Assembly: GCA_005888315.1 (NCBI GenBank)
Contig: VAWH01000018.1
Span: forward strand, 62,001-126,000
DNA length: 64,000 nucleotides
Origin: Actinomycetota bacterium
GTDB lineage: Bacteria; Actinomycetota; Thermoleophilia; Gaiellales; Gaiellaceae
Reading direction: 5' to 3'
The number at the start of each line of letters is the position of its first letter. Within the stretch, counting starts at the first letter, position 1. Shown here one piece after another: positions 8,136 through 16,935 of the stretch. The notes beneath the pieces are model-generated. The model saw nothing but the letters and a program-made list of their open reading frames with translations. It did not search any database and was not told where the DNA came from. Both the position numbers and the translations under genes were made by a program.

Positions 8136-9140
8136 ATGGTCCGTGTCCTGATCGCGGGCCTCGCCGCCCTGCTGATCTCGATCCTCGCCGGGCCCCGCTT
8201 CATCGCCTTCATGCGTCGCAAGGAGTACGGGCAGACGATCCGCGAGGAGGGGCCCGAGCATCACGTCACCAAGCAGGGCACGCCGATCATGGGCGGGTTG
8301 CTGACGCTCGGTGTGGCCACCGCCGCGTTCCTCGCGCTGTCGAAGTACACGGTGCCCGCGCTGACCGTCTTCTTCGTGACGCTCGCCTGCGGGGCGATCG
8401 GGTTCATCGACGACTTCATCAAGCTGAGGCACCGCCGTTCCCTCGGCCTTAATGCGCGCTGGAAGCTGCTGCTGCTGGCGGCGGTCACGGTGGGCGTCGG
8501 CGTCGCCGCCAGGCACCAGCACCTGCCGACGAACGTCTACGTCCCGGGCCTGGGCCACCTCGAGCTCTCGTGGGGGTGGTACGGGCTGCTCTTTCTTGTC
8601 ATCGCCGGCGCGGCAAACGGCGTCAATCTCACCGACGGCCTCGACGGCCTCGCCGCGGGGACGGGGATCATCGCGCTCTTCACCTACACGGCGATGAACG
8701 TGATCGCCTGGATCCGATCCGGCCCCCCAGGGCACCGCTTCGAGACGAAGCTCGACCTGGCGATCGTCGGCGCGGCGCTGATCGGGGGCCTGATCGGGTT
8801 CCTCTGGTACAACGCGTTCCCCGCCGAGGTCTTCATGGGCGACACCGGCTCGATGGCGATCGGAGGCGCGCTCGCGGCCTTCGCGATCATGACGAAGACG
8901 ATCTTCCTGCTGCTGCTCGTCGGCGGGATCTTCGCGATCGAAGCGCTCTCCGTGATCCTGCAGGTCTTCTCGTTTCGCTACTGGGGCCGCCGGATCTTCC
9001 TGATGGCGCCGATCCACTACCACTTCGAGATGAAGGCGTGGTCCGAGACGAAGATCATGGTCCGCTTCTGGATCGTCACCGGCCTGCTCTGCGCGGCCGC
9101 CTTCGCCCTCTACTACCGCTACTTCCGCGGGTTCCGCTGA
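8136..9140 (+). CDS. mraY: Phospho-N-acetylmuramoyl-pentapeptide transferase
   Basis: A 334-residue polytopic membrane enzyme that transfers phospho-MurNAc-pentapeptide to undecaprenyl phosphate, giving lipid I. Family marks are the GTPIMGG block near 48, FIDDFIK with the Mg2+-binding Asp pair (~90), NLTDGLDGLAAG (~165), and MGDTGSM (~233). A late block, PIHYHFEMKAW (~290), is typical of the HHH region. About ten transmembrane helices are expected. It starts immediately after the murF stop and its own stop overlaps the likely murD start, in keeping with coupled translation. Confidence 0.97.
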   Translation: MVRVLIAGLAALLISILAGPRFIAFMRRKEYGQTIREEGPEHHVTKQGTPIMGGLLTLGVATAAFLALSKYTVPALTVFFVTLACGAIGFIDDFIKLRHRRSLGLNARWKLLLLAAVTVGVGVAARHQHLPTNVYVPGLGHLELSWGWYGLLFLVIAGAANGVNLTDGLDGLAAGTGIIALFTYTAMNVIAWIRSGPPGHRFETKLDLAIVGAALIGGLIGFLWYNAFPAEVFMGDTGSMAIGGALAAFAIMTKTIFLLLLVGGIFAIEALSVILQVFSFRYWGRRIFLMAPIHYHFEMKAWSETKIMVRFWIVTGLLCAAAFALYYRYFRGFR

Positions 9141-10321
9141 ACCGGCTGCCTGAACGCGTGCTCGTGCTCGGGCTCGCGCGCTCCGGCTTCGCGGCGGCGG
9201 CGGCGCTCGAGCGGCGCGGGGTGGAGGTCGTGCGCGCCGACCGTGAGCTCGGCAATGACGAGGACATCGGGCTGCTCGACGGAGTGGAGCTGCTCGTCAA
9301 GAGTCCGGGAGTACCGGCCGAGGCTCCGCTCGTGGCCGCGGCCCGCGAGCGCGGTATTCCGGTCTGGAGCGAGATCGAGCTCGCCTCCCGCCTGCTTCCC
9401 AATCCGATCCTCGGCGTCACCGGCACGAACGGGAAGACGACGACCGCGGAATGGCTCGGGTTCATCCTCGGTGCCCCAGTCGCCGGAAATGTCGGCCGGG
9501 CGCTGTCCGAGCTCGACGGCGAGGTCGACCCCGACCAGCTCGTGGTGGTCGAGCTGTCCTCGTTCCAGCTCGAGGACGTCCACGAGTTCCGGCCGCGGAT
9601 CGCGGTGCTGCTCAATCTCGAGCCCGATCACCTCGACCGCCACGGCTCGTTCGACGCCTACCAGGCGGCAAAGCTGCGGATCTTCGAGAACCAGGCCGAG
9701 GACGACACCGCCGTCGTTCCACGGGACCTGGCTCACCTCGTTCGAGGGCGGCGGGTCGAGTTCGCCGCGGACGACCCGCTCCCGGCCGAGCCGTCGCTCC
9801 GCGGCCTGCACAATCGGGAGAACGCCGCTGCGGCAACCGCCGCGGCCCGCGCCGCGGGCGCGACCGACGAGCAGATCGCCGAGGGGCTGCGCGATTTCAC
9901 GGGGGTCGCGCACCGGCTCGAGCTCGTCGGCGAGCGCCGCGGTGTCACCTACGTGAACGACTCGAAGGCGACGAACGTGGCGGCGACCCTGCGCGCGCTT
10001 GCTGCGTACGAGGACGAGCCGGTCCGCCTGATCCTGGGCGGCTCACGCAAGGGCGAGGACTTCGCGGCGCTCGCCGCCGCGCTCGGCCCGAATGTCCACG
10101 CCGTCTACGTGATCGGCGAAACAGCGGACGAACTCGCCCGGGCGATCCCCGACACGATCCGCGCCCGCGATCTCGAGACCGCCGTCGAGCGCGCCGCTAC
10201 TGCGGCCCAACCTGGGGAGGTCGTGTTGCTCTCCCCCGGCTGTGCGAGCTACGACCAGTTCCGCGACTTCGAAGAGCGCGGCGAGGAATTCAGGCGCTTG
10301 GTGGAGAACTTGCCCATGTGA
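9137..10321 (+). CDS. murD: UDP-MurNAc-L-alanine:D-glutamate ligase
   Basis: A ~394-residue Mur ligase adding D-glutamate. It has an N-terminal Rossmann-like LVLGLARSG, the P-loop GTNGKTTTAEW (Lys100), the LNLEPDHLDRHG central block and a YVNDSKATN motif. It is shorter than the usual ~440-450. The start is uncertain: the frame gives CTG at 9137, which would form the same 4-nt overlap with mraY (CTGA) seen at other junctions here, or GTG at 9158, which would cut seven residues. The 3' end overlaps ftsW (GTGA). Confidence 0.93.
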   Translation: MNRLPERVLVLGLARSGFAAAAALERRGVEVVRADRELGNDEDIGLLDGVELLVKSPGVPAEAPLVAAARERGIPVWSEIELASRLLPNPILGVTGTNGKTTTAEWLGFILGAPVAGNVGRALSELDGEVDPDQLVVVELSSFQLEDVHEFRPRIAVLLNLEPDHLDRHGSFDAYQAAKLRIFENQAEDDTAVVPRDLAHLVRGRRVEFAADDPLPAEPSLRGLHNRENAAAATAAARAAGATDEQIAEGLRDFTGVAHRLELVGERRGVTYVNDSKATNVAATLRALAAYEDEPVRLILGGSRKGEDFAALAAALGPNVHAVYVIGETADELARAIPDTIRARDLETAVERAATAAQPGEVVLLSPGCASYDQFRDFEERGEEFRRLVENLPM

Positions 10322-11553
10322 AGAAGGGCGCCTTCGAGGCGAGGCTTTTGCTCCTCGTCAGCTTCGGGCTGGTCGCGTTCGGCCTGGTGATGGTCTACAG
10401 CGCGACCTCGGCCTCGGCCGCCCTCGAGAACGGCGATCCCGCCTACTACGTCAAGCGGCAGGCGATCTACGCGGCGCTCGGGCTGGTGCTGATGTTCGTG
10501 CTCGCGCGCTTCCGCTTCCAGACCTTGCGCGGGCTCGCGCCGCTGCTTGTAATCACGAGCCTCGGGCTGCTCGCGGCGGTCCTCGTGCTCGGCTCCGCGG
10601 TCAACGGCGCGCGCCGCTGGCTCACCTTCGGCCCGGCAGTCTTCCAACCGTCCGAGCTGGCGAAGCTCGCGCTCGCCGTCTGGGCCGCCGCCTACCTGGC
10701 TCGCCGGCGCCCGCCGGCGACTCTCAAGGAGCTCTGGCGCCCGGTCGGAGCGCTCGCGTGTGTCTTCGCTGCGCTGCTGATGCTCGAGCCCGACCTTGGA
10801 ACGACGATCGCGATCTTCGTGATGCTCGCCGGGATGCTGCTCGTGGCCGGGACGCCGGTCCGCGTCCTCGGAGCCGGCCTGTCGGTCGCGACCGCGCTTG
10901 GCATGGCCGCGATCTGGTTCGAGCCCTATCGGCGGGCGCGAATCTTCAGCTTCGTCAACCCGTGGCACGATGCGCAGGGGGCCGGCTTTCAGATCGTCCA
11001 GGCCATGATCGGACTCGGCTCCGGCGGCATCTTCGGCCGCGGTCTCGGTCAGAGCATCGAGAAGGCGAACTTCCTCCCCGAGGCGCATACGGACATGATC
11101 TTCGCGATCATCGGCGAGGAGCTCGGTCTCGTCGGGGCGACAGCCCTGATCGCCGCCTACGCAACCTTCGCCTACGTCGGGCTGCGGATCGCGTTGCGCT
11201 GCCGCGATCCCTTCGGCAAGGCGCTTGCGACCGGTCTGACCATGCTCGTCTGCGGCCAAGCGGCGATCAACATCGCGGCGGTGATGGGGCTTGCGCCCCT
11301 AACCGGGATCCCGCTCCCCTTCGTGTCCTATGGCGGCTCGAGCCTGGTCGTCGCTCTCGCCGGGGTCGGCATCCTCCTTAACATCGCGGTCGGTCATGGC
11401 GGAGAAGCGAGAGCTCAAGTGCGTGATCGCGGCCGGGGGCACGGCGGGGCACGTGCTGCCGGCGCTCGCCGTCGCCGAGGCGCTGCACGAGCGCGGCGTG
11501 CGGGTGAGCTTCGCCGGGTCGCCGGATCGCGTCGAGGCGCGTCTCGTTCCTGA
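10318..11553 (+). CDS. ftsW: Lipid II polymerase / septal glycosyltransferase FtsW (SEDS)
   Basis: A 411-residue SEDS-family membrane protein that polymerises lipid II at the septum with FtsI. It shows VMVYSATS in the first helix, the KRQ and RRW loops, LEPDLGTT (~160) and the C-terminal PLTGIPLPFVSYGGSS signature (~330-345), with about ten transmembrane helices. Start is GTG overlapping the murD stop. After the last helix (GILLNIAVG) the frame stays open for a further ~52 Arg/Gly/Ala-rich residues that overlap the 5' end of murG by 158 nt in another frame. Such a long overlap is unusual; the tail may be a basic cytoplasmic extension. Confidence 0.95.
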   Translation: MKKGAFEARLLLLVSFGLVAFGLVMVYSATSASAALENGDPAYYVKRQAIYAALGLVLMFVLARFRFQTLRGLAPLLVITSLGLLAAVLVLGSAVNGARRWLTFGPAVFQPSELAKLALAVWAAAYLARRRPPATLKELWRPVGALACVFAALLMLEPDLGTTIAIFVMLAGMLLVAGTPVRVLGAGLSVATALGMAAIWFEPYRRARIFSFVNPWHDAQGAGFQIVQAMIGLGSGGIFGRGLGQSIEKANFLPEAHTDMIFAIIGEELGLVGATALIAAYATFAYVGLRIALRCRDPFGKALATGLTMLVCGQAAINIAAVMGLAPLTGIPLPFVSYGGSSLVVALAGVGILLNIAVGHGGEARAQVRDRGRGHGGARAAGARRRRGAARARRAGELRRVAGSRRGASRS

Positions 11554-12466
11554 CGCGGGCTATGAGCTCGACACGTTTCGCAGCTCCGGGCTGCCGCGGC
11601 GGCTGGGAGTTGGGCTCGCGGGAGCCCTGGCCACCGCTGCGGGCGCTCCCGCCGCCTGCGTGAGGATCCTGCGCCGCCGCCGGCCCGACGTCGTGCTGGG
11701 CGGGGGCGGCTACGTCTCCGGTCCGATGGTGCTCGCGGCCGCGCTGCGGCGGACGCCCGCGGCGGTGCTCGAGGCGGACGCGCAGTTGGGGCTCGCGAAC
11801 CGGCTCGCCGCTCCGTTCGCCGCGCGGGTCTTTCTGGCCCTGACGATCGAAGGCCTCGACGGCCCGAAGTACCGGGTCACGGGGCGGCCCGTGCCGCACC
11901 GGTCGCGGGCGATGCCGGCGCCTGACGCGCGGCGTCGGCTCGATCTGCCCGCCAAGGGGTCGGTCGTCCTAGTGCTGGGGGGGAGCCAGGGCGCTCTCCG
12001 CTTGAACGAGCTCGCGGCCGAGCGGTGGGGGGCAGCGGGCCCCGCCGTCCTTCATCTCTGCGGCGAGCGGGATTACGCGATGCTGCGCGATCGAGTTGCA
12101 CGTCCCGACTACCGCCTGCTCGCGTTCACGGACGAGATCGGCGCGGCCTACGGCGCCGCCGACGTGGCGCTTGCGCGCGCCGGCGGCGCGGTCTGGGAGC
12201 TCGCGGCCGCCGGACTGCCGGCGGTCCTCGTTCCCTACCCTCACGCGACGGCGGATCACCAGCTGAAGAACGCGCTTCACTTCGAGGCCGCGGGGGGCGC
12301 GGTCGTCGTCCCCGAGAGCGAGCTCGAGCAAGCGCCCGCGGTCGTCGAGGAGCTCCTGGTCGACCCGGCGCGACGCGAGCGCATGCGACGCGCGATGCTC
12401 GAGATCGCGCGTCCCGAGGCGGCCGACGAGATCGCGGACGAGCTGGTTGCGCTTGCATCCGCTTGA
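11396..12466 (+). CDS. murG: UDP-GlcNAc:lipid I N-acetylglucosaminyltransferase
   Basis: A 356-residue peripheral GT-B glycosyltransferase making lipid II from lipid I. Motifs are GGTAGHVLPALA near the N-terminus, GGGGYVSGP (~100), GGSQGALRLN (~190), and the donor-binding RAGGAVWELAAAGLPAVLVP with HATADHQLKNA (~260-285). The ATG at 11396 places the first Gly-rich loop at the expected distance from the start. Its first 158 nt are shared with the ftsW tail. Its end overlaps the murC start by about 20 nt. Confidence 0.95.
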   Translation: MAEKRELKCVIAAGGTAGHVLPALAVAEALHERGVRVSFAGSPDRVEARLVPDAGYELDTFRSSGLPRRLGVGLAGALATAAGAPAACVRILRRRRPDVVLGGGGYVSGPMVLAAALRRTPAAVLEADAQLGLANRLAAPFAARVFLALTIEGLDGPKYRVTGRPVPHRSRAMPAPDARRRLDLPAKGSVVLVLGGSQGALRLNELAAERWGAAGPAVLHLCGERDYAMLRDRVARPDYRLLAFTDEIGAAYGAADVALARAGGAVWELAAAGLPAVLVPYPHATADHQLKNALHFEAAGGAVVVPESELEQAPAVVEELLVDPARRERMRRAMLEIARPEAADEIADELVALASA

Positions 12467-13631
12467 GGGCCGCCGCATCTGGTTCGTCGGCATCGGCGGC
12501 GCCGGCCTATCCGGCTACGCGCTTCTCGCGCGCGCCTGGGGGGCGGAGGTAGGCGGCTGGGACCGGGTCGAGACGCCCTACCTGAGGCAGCTCGAGGGCG
12601 TTCCGATCGAGCTCGCTCCCGAGCCGGTCGTGCCGGAGGCGTGGGGCGAAGTCGTCGTCTCGACGGCGTATCGGGGCCAGGTGGACGGCAGGTCGCGGGC
12701 AGACCTCCTCGCCGAGCTCGTCTCGTTGCAGCGTTCGATCGTGGTCGCGGGGGCGCACGGCAAGACCACCACCGCGGGGATGATCGCCTTCTGCCTAGAC
12801 CGGCTGGGCGACGATCCTGGCTTCCTGGTCGGCGGTGAGATACCTCAGCTGGGCGGGAACGCGCGGGCCGGCCGAGGCTGGCTGGTGGTCGAGGGCGACG
12901 AGTCCGATCGGACAATCGCCGCCCTGCGCCCCGAGATCGCGGTGGTCACGAACGTCGATCTCGATCATCACAGCGAATTCGCCTCGTACGCAGAGGTCGA
13001 GTCCCTGTTCGCCGACTGGCTCGCGGCCGCGCCGAGGAGCGTCCGCGGAGACGAGCTCGAGCCGGTCGAATTTGAGCTCGCGATCCCGGGTGAGCACAAC
13101 CGGCGTAACGGCGCCGTCGCGCTGGCCGCGGTCGCGCTCGCCGGCTACTCGGCCGAAGAAGCGGGGGTGGCTCTACGTGAGTACCGCGGCGCCGCCCGCC
13201 GGCTCGAGCCGCGCGGGGAGGCTGGTGGGGTGGAGATCATCGACAGCTACGCGCACCATCCGCAGGAGCTTGCGGCCGACATCGCCGCCGTCCGCGACGG
13301 GGGCCGCACTCTCGTCCTCTTCCAGCCGCACCTCTACTCGCGAACGCGCCACCTCGCGCACGCATTCGGCGCCTCTCTTGCGTCTGCGGATGTCGTCGCG
13401 GTGACCGATGTCTATCGCGCGCGGGAGGAGCCGGTCGAGGGCGTCACGGGGAAGCTGGTCGTCGACGCCGTGGCCGACGCGCGGCCGGGCATGGAAGTCG
13501 GCTGGACACCGGCGGTCGAAGACGGCGCTCGCTTCGTCGCCGCCAGAGCGCGCGCAGGCGACCGCGTATTGACGCTCGGCGCGGGCGACGTCGACCGTGC
13601 CGTCGCGCTCATTCTCGAGGCGCTCGCTTGA
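12447..13631 (+). CDS. murC: UDP-MurNAc:L-alanine ligase
   Basis: A 394-residue Mur ligase that starts the stem peptide by adding L-alanine to UDP-MurNAc. It has FVGIGGAGLSG at the N-terminus, GAHGKTTTAGM as P-loop (Lys106), EGDESD, NVDLDHHSEF and a C-terminal DSYAHHPQEL block typical of MurC. It is compact compared with the usual 450-490 residues. TTG at 12447 (or TTG at 12453) is the likely start, inside the murG 3' end. The stop overlaps murB as TTGA. Confidence 0.94.
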   Translation: MRLHPLEGRRIWFVGIGGAGLSGYALLARAWGAEVGGWDRVETPYLRQLEGVPIELAPEPVVPEAWGEVVVSTAYRGQVDGRSRADLLAELVSLQRSIVVAGAHGKTTTAGMIAFCLDRLGDDPGFLVGGEIPQLGGNARAGRGWLVVEGDESDRTIAALRPEIAVVTNVDLDHHSEFASYAEVESLFADWLAAAPRSVRGDELEPVEFELAIPGEHNRRNGAVALAAVALAGYSAEEAGVALREYRGAARRLEPRGEAGGVEIIDSYAHHPQELAADIAAVRDGGRTLVLFQPHLYSRTRHLAHAFGASLASADVVAVTDVYRAREEPVEGVTGKLVVDAVADARPGMEVGWTPAVEDGARFVAARARAGDRVLTLGAGDVDRAVALILEALA

Positions 13632-14512
13632 GGATCGAGCAGGCGGTGCCGCTGGGCCGCTACACGACGCTCGGCGCTGGCGGCGCGGCCCGGGCGTTCG
13701 CGAAGCCGTCCAGCCTGGAGGAACTCGAGCAGGCGCTGGCGTGGGCCGGCGAACACAGGCTTCCGGTTGCTGCGATCGGACTCGGCTCCAACCTGCTCGT
13801 CGCGGATGAAGGCGTCGACGCGCTCGTTCTCAAGCTCGACGGAGGATTGGCCTCGGCCGAGATTCGCGGCGATCTACTGGTCGCGGGAGGTGGGGCAGCG
13901 AACGCGGTCTGCCTCCACCGAGCCCGGGCGGCCGGGCTGGGGGGCTTTGAGTTCGCGTGCGCGATCCCTGGCACCGTCGGCGGGGGCGTTCGGATGAATG
14001 CGGGCGCTTACGGAAGCGACTGGTCCGAGATCCTCGAGCGGGCACTCGTGGTGGACGAAGCAAGCGTCCGGTGGCTGACGCCGGCTGAGCTGGGGCTCTC
14101 GTATCGTCGCTCACGGCTCCGGGGCGGTGAGGTGGTCGCGCAGGCGGAGTTTCGGCTGGAGCCGCGAGATCCTGACGAGATCAAGGCGAGGGTCAGCGAG
14201 CTCCAGGCGCTTCGCAAGGCCGCACAGCCGACGAACAAGCGCACGTTCGGAAGTGTCTTCAAGAACCCCGATCACGAGCTCACCGCCGGCTTGATGCTCG
14301 AGGCGTGCGGCTTGAAGGGCCACCGGATCGGCGGCGCCCAGATCTCGCCGCGGCATGCGAACTTCATCGAGAACGCCGACGGAGCACGCGCGGCCGACGC
14401 CATCGCGCTGATGACCGAGGCACGCCGCCGGGCGCACGAGCAGTACGGAGTCGAGCTCGAACACGAGGTGCAGTTTCTGGGCCCGTTGGCCCTGCCGCCG
14501 GTCGGCGGCTGA
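13628..14512 (+). CDS. murB: UDP-N-acetylenolpyruvoylglucosamine reductase
   Basis: A 294-residue FAD-dependent enzyme reducing enolpyruvyl-UDP-GlcNAc to UDP-MurNAc with NADPH. It shows the FAD-binding IGLGSNLLV (~55) and IPGTVGGGVRMNAGAYG (~115-130), YRRSRL, and the catalytic GSVFKNP (Ser, ~205) of type II MurB. The C-terminus has GAQISPRHANFI. TTG start overlaps the murC stop. It is the last gene before a 244-bp gap, so the murE-murB operon probably ends or is re-initiated here. Confidence 0.95.
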   Translation: MRIEQAVPLGRYTTLGAGGAARAFAKPSSLEELEQALAWAGEHRLPVAAIGLGSNLLVADEGVDALVLKLDGGLASAEIRGDLLVAGGGAANAVCLHRARAAGLGGFEFACAIPGTVGGGVRMNAGAYGSDWSEILERALVVDEASVRWLTPAELGLSYRRSRLRGGEVVAQAEFRLEPRDPDEIKARVSELQALRKAAQPTNKRTFGSVFKNPDHELTAGLMLEACGLKGHRIGGAQISPRHANFIENADGARAADAIALMTEARRRAHEQYGVELEHEVQFLGPLALPPVGG

Positions 14513-14756
14513 TTGCACGGATCTGAAAATTGGCGCCGATTTGGCCCATGCCCGTCACCCACCGGTGCGTGGATCGGAGCTAGGCTCGCCTGTAGAGGGT
14601 GGCGGGAAGGAGCCCCACCCAAATAGAGGGCGGGGGTACGCGCGCGTGTACTTAGCGAGTTAGCGAGCGGTTGCGGTGACCGCGCCTGACTCACTCACGC
14701 GCCGGGACCCTTGGCCGCCGTAGGAGGAGGTCCTGCTGCGGCGAAGGAATCTTCGC
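14513..14756 (+). promoter_or_regulatory. ftsQ upstream region: TAGGCT -10 and a possible structured leader
   Basis: The 244-bp gap contains a -10-like TAGGCT (14581-14586), giving a predicted leader of about 165 nt, unusually long in this window. The leader contains foldable elements: GTACGCGCGCGTGTAC (near 14636-14651), a tandem TTAGCGAG pair, and a GCGGT/ACCGC stem. GGACC and GGTCC also pair around 14704-14732. No known riboswitch family is recognised. A good Shine-Dalgarno, GAAGGA (14743-14748), precedes the ftsQ ATG by 8 nt. Confidence 0.5.
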
Positions 14757-15557
14757 ATGGCAACCGTCTCCAGACCGGCTCGCGCCCACGCGACGGCGCT
14801 GCCGCTGCGGCACGCCCGCCGGGCTCGAGGCGTCGTGCTCGCGAACGCTCTTCCCTCGGGCCGGGCGCTCTTACTCGGGTTCGCTCTGATCGCGGCCGGA
14901 GCGGTCGCGTACGTAGGCGCCCGCGAAAGCTCGCTCTTCGCACTGAGGTCGATCGAGATCAGTGGCGCACCGCCGCGGGTGGGCGCGCACGTGCGGACCG
15001 CGCTCAAGTCGCTCGAGGGGCAAAGCCTGCTCGCGCTGAACAAGCGACAGTTCGAGCGCCGGCTCGCCGGACTCTCAGACGTCGCCGCTGTCTCGTTCGA
15101 CCGCGACTTCCCGCACACCCTGCGTGTGATCGTGACACCGGCGCACTCGATCGCCGTCCTTCGCCGCGGCGCTTCGGCCTGGATCGTCTCGAGCGATGGT
15201 CGCGTCGTCCGTAGCGCGGGCCTGTCCGCGGCCCGCAAGCTACCGCGTATCTGGATCCCCCGGATCGTTGCGGTCGATGTGGGCGCGACGGTCGCCGACG
15301 CCGACGCCGCCCGCGCGATCCGCGCACTCGCGATTGCGCGCGGCGCGGGCTTCGGGGCGCGGATCGCAGCCGTCCGCTCGTCCGACCGCGAGCTGACCTT
15401 CGTCCTGGCGGGCGGGCCCGAGCTTCGGTTCGGCGATCCGACGGCTTTGCCCTTGAAGCTGGCGGTGGCGCGCCGGCTGGTCCCGCTCGCGGCGAGCACG
15501 AGCGGCTACGTCGACGTCACCGTTCCCGCGCGCCCAGTCGCTGGGCTGAAACCCTAA
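14757..15557 (+). CDS. ftsQ: Cell division protein FtsQ (POTRA domain)
   Basis: A 266-residue bitopic divisome protein. A basic cytoplasmic segment of ~36 residues precedes one transmembrane helix (~38-58). The POTRA domain follows (LRSIEISGAPPRVGAHVRTAL, ~63-130), then the FtsQ/DivIB C-terminal domain with FPHTLRVIVTPAHSIAVLRR and WIVSSDGRVV. It links FtsL/FtsB to the early divisome. Start ATG is supported by GAAGGA 8 nt upstream. Position between murB and ftsZ is the standard dcw order for Gram-positives. Confidence 0.93.
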   Translation: MATVSRPARAHATALPLRHARRARGVVLANALPSGRALLLGFALIAAGAVAYVGARESSLFALRSIEISGAPPRVGAHVRTALKSLEGQSLLALNKRQFERRLAGLSDVAAVSFDRDFPHTLRVIVTPAHSIAVLRRGASAWIVSSDGRVVRSAGLSAARKLPRIWIPRIVAVDVGATVADADAARAIRALAIARGAGFGARIAAVRSSDRELTFVLAGGPELRFGDPTALPLKLAVARRLVPLAASTSGYVDVTVPARPVAGLKP

Positions 15558-15598
15558 AGTCGAAGGTTGAGGTTGACTCTCTGCACCGACGTCGGCCG

Positions 15599-15627
15599 TT
15601 GACAGCGCTGTAGAAGCCGCGTAGTCT
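15599..15627 (+). promoter_or_regulatory. ftsZ promoter, TTGACA-17-TAGTCT
   Basis: TTGACA (15599-15604) and TAGTCT (15622-15627) are separated by exactly 17 nt, a near-consensus housekeeping promoter. It lies in the 128-bp gap between ftsQ and ftsZ and predicts a start near 15634, with a leader of about 52 nt. It is one of the clearest -35/-10 pairs in the window, consistent with strong, independent ftsZ expression. Confidence 0.75.
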
Positions 15628-15685
15628 CCTGCCGGAAACGGAGCGCGCAAACGCACGCTCCACCGCAGCTTCAGGTCGAGCAACC

Positions 15686-16780
15686 TTGAGCGTAAGAGAC
15701 CAATCAGGAAATTTCCTCGCCGTGATCAAGGTGGTCGGCGTCGGCGGCGGCGGCACGAACGCGGTCAACCGGATGGTCGATGCGGGCCTGACCGGGGTCG
15801 AGTTCATCGCCGTGAACACCGACGCTCAGGCGCTGCTGATGTGCGACGCGGACGTGAAGATCCACATCGGCTCGCAGGCGACGCGAGGTCTCGGCGCAGG
15901 CGCCGATCCGGCCGTCGGAAAGGCTGCCGCGCAGGAAAGCCGCGACGAGCTCAAAGAGGCGCTCAAGGGCGCCGACATGGTCTTCGTGACGGCGGGCGAG
16001 GGTGGAGGCACCGGCACGGGTGGTGCGCCGATCGTGGGCGAGCTCGCCTCCGAGGAGCTGGGCGCCCTCACCGTCGGGGTCGTGACGCGGCCGTTCTCCT
16101 TCGAAGGTCGCAAGCGGGCGCAGCAGGCCGAGCGCGGGATCGAGGACCTCCGCGACATGGTCGACACGCTGATCGTGATCGAGAACGATCGCCTGCTCCA
16201 GGTGGTCGAGAAGCGCACCTCGATCGTCGACGCCTTCAAGCTCGCCGACGACGTGCTCCGACAGGGCGTGCAGGGGATCACAGACCTGATCACCATCCCC
16301 GGGCTCGTCAACCTCGACTTCGCCGACGTACGCACGATCATGCGCGGCGCCGGCTCGGCTCTGATGGGGATCGGCGCGGCCTCCGGCGAGAATCGCGCCA
16401 CCGAGGCGGCGCAGGCCGCGGTCTCTTCGCCGCTGCTCGAGGCCTCGATCGAAGGCGCTACCGGGATCCTGCTCAACGTGACCGGCGGCCGTGAGATCGG
16501 GCTCTTCGAAGTGAACGAAGCCGCGGAGGTCGTCACCGGGGCGGCAGACCAGAATGCGAACGTCATCTTCGGCGCGGTCATCGACGAGTCCCTCGAGGAC
16601 GAGGTGCGCGTCACCGTGATTGCGACCGGGTTCGGCCCGCACCGGACGCGCCGGCGACGTCCTGCGCAGGTCGCCGAGCCGGAGCAACTGCCCGGGGAAG
16701 AGCCGCAGCCTGTGCGCCGTGAAGGCTTCGACGTACCGGACGACATCCTCGAAGTTCCGTCGTTCCTGCGCGATTCGTAG
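15686..16780 (+). CDS. ftsZ: Cell division GTPase FtsZ
   Basis: A 364-residue tubulin-like GTPase forming the Z ring. It has [15 protein letters not shown] at the N-terminus, the tubulin signature GGGTGTG at 106-112, the synergy loop around NLDFADVR (Asn209) and a short acidic linker. It ends in the conserved tail [11 protein letters not shown], which binds partner proteins such as SepF in actinobacteria. The linker is shorter than in many actinobacteria. TTG at 15686 is the likely start; a GTG at 15722 would leave only the core. ftsA is absent, as in actinobacteria. Confidence 0.98.
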   Translation: MSVRDQSGNFLAVIKVVGVGGGGTNAVNRMVDAGLTGVEFIAVNTDAQALLMCDADVKIHIGSQATRGLGAGADPAVGKAAAQESRDELKEALKGADMVFVTAGEGGGTGTGGAPIVGELASEELGALTVGVVTRPFSFEGRKRAQQAERGIEDLRDMVDTLIVIENDRLLQVVEKRTSIVDAFKLADDVLRQGVQGITDLITIPGLVNLDFADVRTIMRGAGSALMGIGAASGENRATEAAQAAVSSPLLEASIEGATGILLNVTGGREIGLFEVNEAAEVVTGAADQNANVIFGAVIDESLEDEVRVTVIATGFGPHRTRRRRPAQVAEPEQLPGEEPQPVRREGFDVPDDILEVPSFLRDS

Positions 16781-16935
16781 CCGGCAGGTTTAGAACCCCG
16801 TCGCGTGCGGTAGGTTCGCAGTTGCCCTCTCGGGCTACCCGCTGAGCGGGGGCCCGCGATGACCCGGTCCGGCCGTCCCGGCCCCTCCGAATCGGTGGGG
16901 GGACCGGGGCGGCTTCCTTTAGCATCACCCGCCGG
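16781..16935 (+). promoter_or_regulatory. ftsZ-gcvT intergenic: large hairpin and TAGCAT -10
   Basis: A strong stem pairs CCGGTCC (16864-16870) with GGACCGG (16901-16907) and CCCC (16882-16885) with GGGG (16897-16900) inside it. It has no U-tract, so it may insulate ftsZ from gcvT or terminate weakly. TAGCAT (16920-16925) ends 10 nt before the gcvT ATG. No glycine riboswitch core was found. Confidence 0.55.

Noticed and set aside
8034-9023. A 329-codon antisense frame opposite mraY
   Set aside because: Charged low-complexity translation opposite a conserved membrane-protein gene; a shadow of its codon pattern.
16781-16935. Glycine riboswitch upstream of gcvT
   Set aside because: The conserved glycine-aptamer core motifs are not visible; only simple hairpins are present.
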